A stretch of DNA of 64,000 nucleotides from Chrysopilus asiliformis (taxonomy: Eukaryota; Arthropoda; Insecta; Diptera; Rhagionidae), in the NCBI GenBank assembly GCA_964034945.1, contig OZ035961.1:27257684-27321683 (forward strand). Reading direction: 5' to 3'. The position numbers and the translations under genes are program-made. The stretch's first letter is position 1; each line of letters begins with the position of its first letter. This document shows positions 59,990 through 64,000 of the stretch, in pieces. Under the pieces are notes generated by a model. That model was not told where the DNA came from. It did not search any database and was given only the letters and a program-made list of their open reading frames with translations.

Positions 59990-60790
59990 GCACGTGACTT
60001 TCTTATACAAAATCTACGTTCTTGCGCAATTTACACTATCACTCGACGATAAAAATCTTAGCTTATATAAAAACATGTATTTTTATTTTACAAAACCTTA
60101 AATATCTCGATATTGGTAAAAGATATCGATTTAGGGAAAATGAAAAAAAATGTAGAAAATTTCAATACCTTTAATTCCTATCTTAAATCTTCTTCGAAAA
60201 ACCGTTAGTTTGCACGTAATTCCACAAAAATCTATTTCTCACATTTTAATAGCGGTGGAAAATAGCGAATAACATTGGAAGACAAAATTCCGGAAAATAT
60301 TATTCTCTTGAATTCATCACATACAAATGAACCACCGAAAACCCGTTAGTTTTCGAGAGAATCGCAAAAAACTGATTTTTTGGAAATAAGGATATATCTC
60401 GACACCGGTTTAGGATATCGCGTTCTAGTTAAAGACAGAAGTGTAGGATATTTCACTCTCTTGAATTTTTGTCACACATAATAAAAGGGTAGTTTCGGAG
60501 TAAATTACAAAAAACGAAATTGCGATTTTTTAAAAGCCGCCATTTTGGTTTCCGATAAACGGATTTCCACCAAAAGTTGATAGCGTCGTCCTTTTCCAAG
60601 ACCAAACATCTCTGTAAAATTTCATAGCTCTTTTTTTTTTTTTTTTTTTTTGAAAAATCTTTTACACCGATTAACAAACTGACAGACAGAAAGATATTTT
60701 TGTAATAATGCTCCCATCAACTCTGGAGGGTTCGGAAAATGTTTTTTAGGCAAAATTAAGAGGTCGAAATTTTTTATGAATAGAAAACGT
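59990..60790 (-). repeat. R-C repeat, degenerate copy
   Basis: Shares with the palindrome arms GTGACTTTCTTATACAAAAT and AGTTTCGGAGTAAA..AAAACGAAATT, and with 63.14-64.0 kb, inverted, ACTGACAGACAGAAAGATAT..TTTTTAGGCAAAATTAAG. A run of about 22 Ts is at 60629. Confidence 0.6.
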
Positions 60791-61789
60791 TCGTGCAGAA
60801 TTCTTCATGGTAAAAGAAAATACTGGAAAATTCGAGAAAAAATTGTTTTCCTACTAAGTTATGAAAAAAAATTATTGATACTTGTGATTTCATCATCTAG
60901 GGTATAAAACTAAGAAAAGATTTAAGGCATTGACTTAAGCTTTTTAGAACAAAATGGCTTGGATATCATTATAAATTCACACTTTATTTATATGAAAAAT
61001 TCTACAAATTAAGCGTGTTAATAGTGTACGACCCGACACTTTTGTCACTCCATAAATCGTATTTAGCTTAATACCATGACAAAAATGATGATCCCTTGAA
61101 ATTAACTTTCTTTATAGCAAACGAATGCAATTAAAATGGATTTTTCAGGCACGTGGCGTGATAGATTTAGCGATTAGTGAGACTGATTGGAACTTTGTAG
61201 AAAATTATAAAAGTTTAAAATTAAGTAACTGTGGTTTATCGCCCTTGTAGCGATCACACATCCTAACTACACTTCAAAACTGTGAAAAACTATGGCTTTT
61301 GGTTTCTTATTATCAGTTGCGAAAAACCGATATTTTAGTAATTTTAAAAGTCAGGTTTTTCAGAGAGAACCTTTTGTGGACATGATGACGATAAAACCGA
61401 TTTCTTCCACAAAAAAAAACATATTTCCCGGCATGATAATTTCAAGTGTTTAACATGTGCTTTGGAAAAGCACTTTTATAGCGCCTTTTTTACATTTCCA
61501 GCACTTCTTTATAGTAAAATCAATTTCAGCAACTGAGAGTGGTTTTATTAAGACTTAACTGTTGTACATTCCCCTGGCTCTGGGTGAAGTGTAAGGGCAA
61601 AATGAAGGGAAGGAGAACAAATATACATTTTACTCTAGACAATTTCAGTTACTCGGCTGTATCCGAAATAAAATTAATTAAATAATAGAAAACAAGAAGC
61701 AATAACGACCAATTGTGAGTAAAATATGGCCACAATATGCCTATATATACTGATGTTATAATTCGAAAGGAGTTGGTTTGATGTTAAGA
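60791..61789. other. No gene seen
   Basis: AT-rich, no supported feature. Confidence 0.4.
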
Positions 61790-62170
61790 AAAGCATCGCC
61801 ACATCGCAATTCACCTCACCACGCCACATCCTTCCCCATCCAATGCTATGGCAATAACCACACCACTTTTGGTCTCCCTTTTTCTTACCATTTCTGTTCT
61901 TTGTATACGAATTAAGACGGCTGACTAATACATTAGCAGACGCGGCATCGATTTACATGGTTAATGCATCTTAAGGGGTGTTTTTATTAATAATTTCCCT
62001 CTATTTAACCTCTACCGACAATTTGTTCTAATGTAACAAGCTGCCATTTATGTATTGTACAATCCCAACCAAATGAATGGCAACATTTTATCCGACTACA
62101 GACCGACACCATTGATGCCCCCAAGGAACTTGCTTAACACTTTTGTTATCCTTGACTGAGGGGAATGAGG
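61790..62170. promoter_or_regulatory. Unique, less AT-rich island; candidate cis-element
   Basis: No repeat partner in the window, and C-rich on the + strand with ACCACACCACTTTT and GGTTAATGCAT motifs. It lies upstream of the abd-A homeobox. Regulatory role is inference only. Confidence 0.2.
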
Positions 62171-62569
62171 AATGGTGGATGTTTTTGGTGACCCAAAACA
62201 ATGGAGGGCGGGTGATGTTAATAATTGTATTTATGTTCTTCATACAAATACTAACGCACAGATTTTCAGATGTTTCTTTTAGTCCTTTTCATTTCTTTCT
62301 TATTCTTTTCGGTCCTGAGAGACGGTAAAATATATCTATAAGTGAAGTTTATTATCCCTCGTGTCATGCTTTTCACCCCATCTAATTATTGGATAAATTA
62401 CAAAATATATAGCGAAAAAGGTTCTTTATACATGTTTCGTAATTTACAATCCATTCTGAACACTTTGTAAGACCACAAAATTTTCTTAACAACCGGAAAA
62501 AAAACGTAGGAAATTTTCTTGAATTCCATAAGCCAATGGTTCCTAAAAAAATTTTCTCAAAAAACTCCT

Positions 62570-62740
62570 GGGCAGCAATCATGTATTCCGACGCGTCTCT
62601 GTCTTTCGACTTCGACGCAGCTTTTAACTCTTGACTTCGCCATATCAGCAGCTTCAAATTTCATGGAGTGACAGTCAGAATCACGTTTCGATTCATAGTG
62701 ACGATTCCGCGAAACGCGTCGGAATACATGATTGATGCCC
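62570..62740. repeat. Foldback with 27-bp arms
   Basis: GGGCAGCAATCATGTATTCC (62570, continuing GACGCGT) is complemented at 62714-62740 with one mismatch. The loop of about 117 bp includes TTCGACTTCGACGCAGC. Confidence 0.75.
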
Positions 62741-62939
62741 TGATTTTCTGATTTTGAGAAAAAATATAAGTTCTGGAAAATTTTCCGAGAAAAAATTGAA
62801 GTTTTAATTACACTGTATTTTTATAACAGTTTTCCGGAATTTTTGTGTAGGTATGGTCACTGTTTTCGGCAATAAGAAATACTCTTTATTACAGAGGAGA
62901 TCTTATGTCAAAACTCAATATCGCCGAAATTGCGTTTCT

Positions 62940-63120
62940 GCAATGTCCAAAAAACGAAGTCGAAAACACGGAGTCGGAGTCGAAACCGAAACGGAGTTTG
63001 AGGGAGTCCATCTCCTTTCGGAGAAAATCGAACTCCAGGCTAGGGAGTTCTCAACCGTTTCTTGTGGTGTTAATTTTTAACACTTTTTCGGTGTTAAACC
63101 AAATTATTAGAGAAGTTAAA
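62940..63120 (-). mobile_element. Fragment related to the 44.64-kb TIR element
   Basis: On the minus strand it repeats, in the same order as 44.94-45.08 kb, GGTTTAACACCGAAAAA, TTAAAAATTAACACC and GATGGACTCCCTCAAACTCC. Confidence 0.65.
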
Positions 63121-63139
63121 AAAAATGTTACCTCTCCAT

Positions 63140-64000
63140 TTTTTTTACTTTCTTATACGTAGTAATAATACGTAGTATAATAAAGTACTGTATTCATGAA
63201 AATTTGGACATCTTAATTTTGCCTAAAAAACATTTCTGTAGCACTCCTGAGTCGATTGGCGATTATTACAAAAATATCTTTCTGTCTGTCAGTGGGTCTG
63301 TCGATCTGTCAGTCTATCTGTCAGTCTATCTGTCAGTCTGTCTGTCAGTCTGTCTACAAGATTTCTCAAAACCTAATAGAGCTAGAGTCATGAAATTTTA
63401 CAGAGATGTATGATCTTAGAACGGGACAATCCTTTCAACTTATGATGGAAATCCGTTAACCGGAAGTAGCCTAAATGGCAGCTTTTTAGAAATCGAAATT
63501 TCGTTTTTTATTATTTAGTCCGAAATTACGCGCTTTTCATTAGTCTTATGTGTAACAAAAGTTGGAGACAAAAAAATTTTCTACATCTCCACGTTTAACT
63601 AGAAGTCCATATTTTAAGCCGTTATCGAAGTGTTCCGTTATTTTAACGAAATCAGATTTTTGTAATTATCTCGAAAAATAACGGGTTTTTGATGGTTTTA
63701 TGAATTAGGAGAATAATGTTTGTCGTAATTTTGTATTTTACCGTTATCCGATATATTTTACCGTTATCGAGATATTATCATTAAAAATTTTAAAAATGTG
63801 TTTTTGCGAATTGCTTGCAAACTAACAGTTTTTTGAAAGAAAAAAACCGGTAAGGGCAAAACTAAAGGTATCAAAATTCTCCACATTTTTGTTTTTTACC
63901 CTAAAACGATATCTTTCGCCGTTATCGAGATATTTCAGATTTTGTAAAATTAAAGTTAACTAATATTTTATTCGTAAGGTAAATTATGCAGAAACGTAGA
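63140..64000 (+). repeat. R-C repeat, copy running off the right edge
   Basis: Starts ACTTTCTTATACGTAGT, then TTAATTTTGCCTAAAAAACA, a (CTGTCAGT)n tract (63284-63357) and a GAAATTTCGTTTTTTATTAT..AGTCCGAAATTAC block like the palindrome arms. Inverted relative to 59990-60790. Confidence 0.6.

Noticed and set aside
61861..61900. Minus-strand AATG/GTAAG, considered as the donor of the abd-A exon upstream of the homeobox
   Set aside because: The codons before it do not resemble the expected Abd-A linker and no YPWM motif is nearby.

Overview
The window is eukaryotic, AT-rich and very repeat-rich. The only host gene I can identify is the 3' half of the Hox gene abdominal-A (abd-A), on the minus strand. 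The homeobox exon is at 50922-51145 and the terminal coding exon at 47374-47634. The homeodomain, the residues after it and the C-terminal tail all match abd-A rather than Ubx or Antp. This makes the source an insect; the C-terminal tail favours a fly (Diptera), with a shorter glutamine-rich stretch than in Drosophila. The 5' abd-A exons (YPWM motif, N-terminus) were not found and should lie to the right of the window. By comparison with Drosophila, where Ubx, abd-A and Abd-B share one strand, the DNA left of 47 kb would be abd-A 3' UTR and Ubx/abd-A intergenic (bxd-like) DNA. That placement is inference.

Layout. 0-6.3 kb: a compound mobile element. It has a 3.4-kb palindrome around 2.79 kb that puts the same first coding exon (ATG plus splice donor) on both sides, pointing outwards. 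A two-zinc-finger ORF runs off the left edge, spliced exon-like segments lie to the right, and a 75-bp satellite and 285-bp modules are built from a CAGTAAATTTACTG-type motif. 7.7-9.1 kb: a TA-flanked Tc1/mariner-IS630 relic carrying two later insertions. 11-20 kb: several TIR elements, including a nested TA-flanked pair at 15.0-17.1 kb, and an 11-bp minisatellite. 21.4-22.1 kb: a GC-richer unique island. 23-24.7 kb and 25.3-28.6 kb: two multi-layer insertion nests. 29-38 kb: dispersed repeats, a tRNA-derived SINE and a second mariner deletion derivative. 38.3-47.4 kb: very AT-rich DNA that should include the abd-A 3' UTR. 47.6-50.9 kb: the abd-A intron, with three repeats stacked in it. 51.1-64 kb: upstream abd-A intron or flank with nested TTAA elements, a PIF/Harbinger-type MITE, a second SINE copy and a repeat family that recurs in the 2-3 kb palindrome.

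Repeat names used below. R-A: an interspersed repeat with an internal variable ~160-bp repeat, at 7.75, 23.06, 30.3 and 38.2 kb. R-B: a repeat with a GACA/GACG tract ending near a TTACAAACGGTA motif, at 18.7, 25.3, 35.1 and 48.5 kb. R-C: a repeat with TTTCTTATACGAA ends, in both palindrome arms and at 60 and 63 kb. Many insertion boundaries can be fixed to the base by their TIRs and target-site duplications, so the relative order of several insertions can be read. Repeat classifications come from terminal motifs only; no database search was possible.
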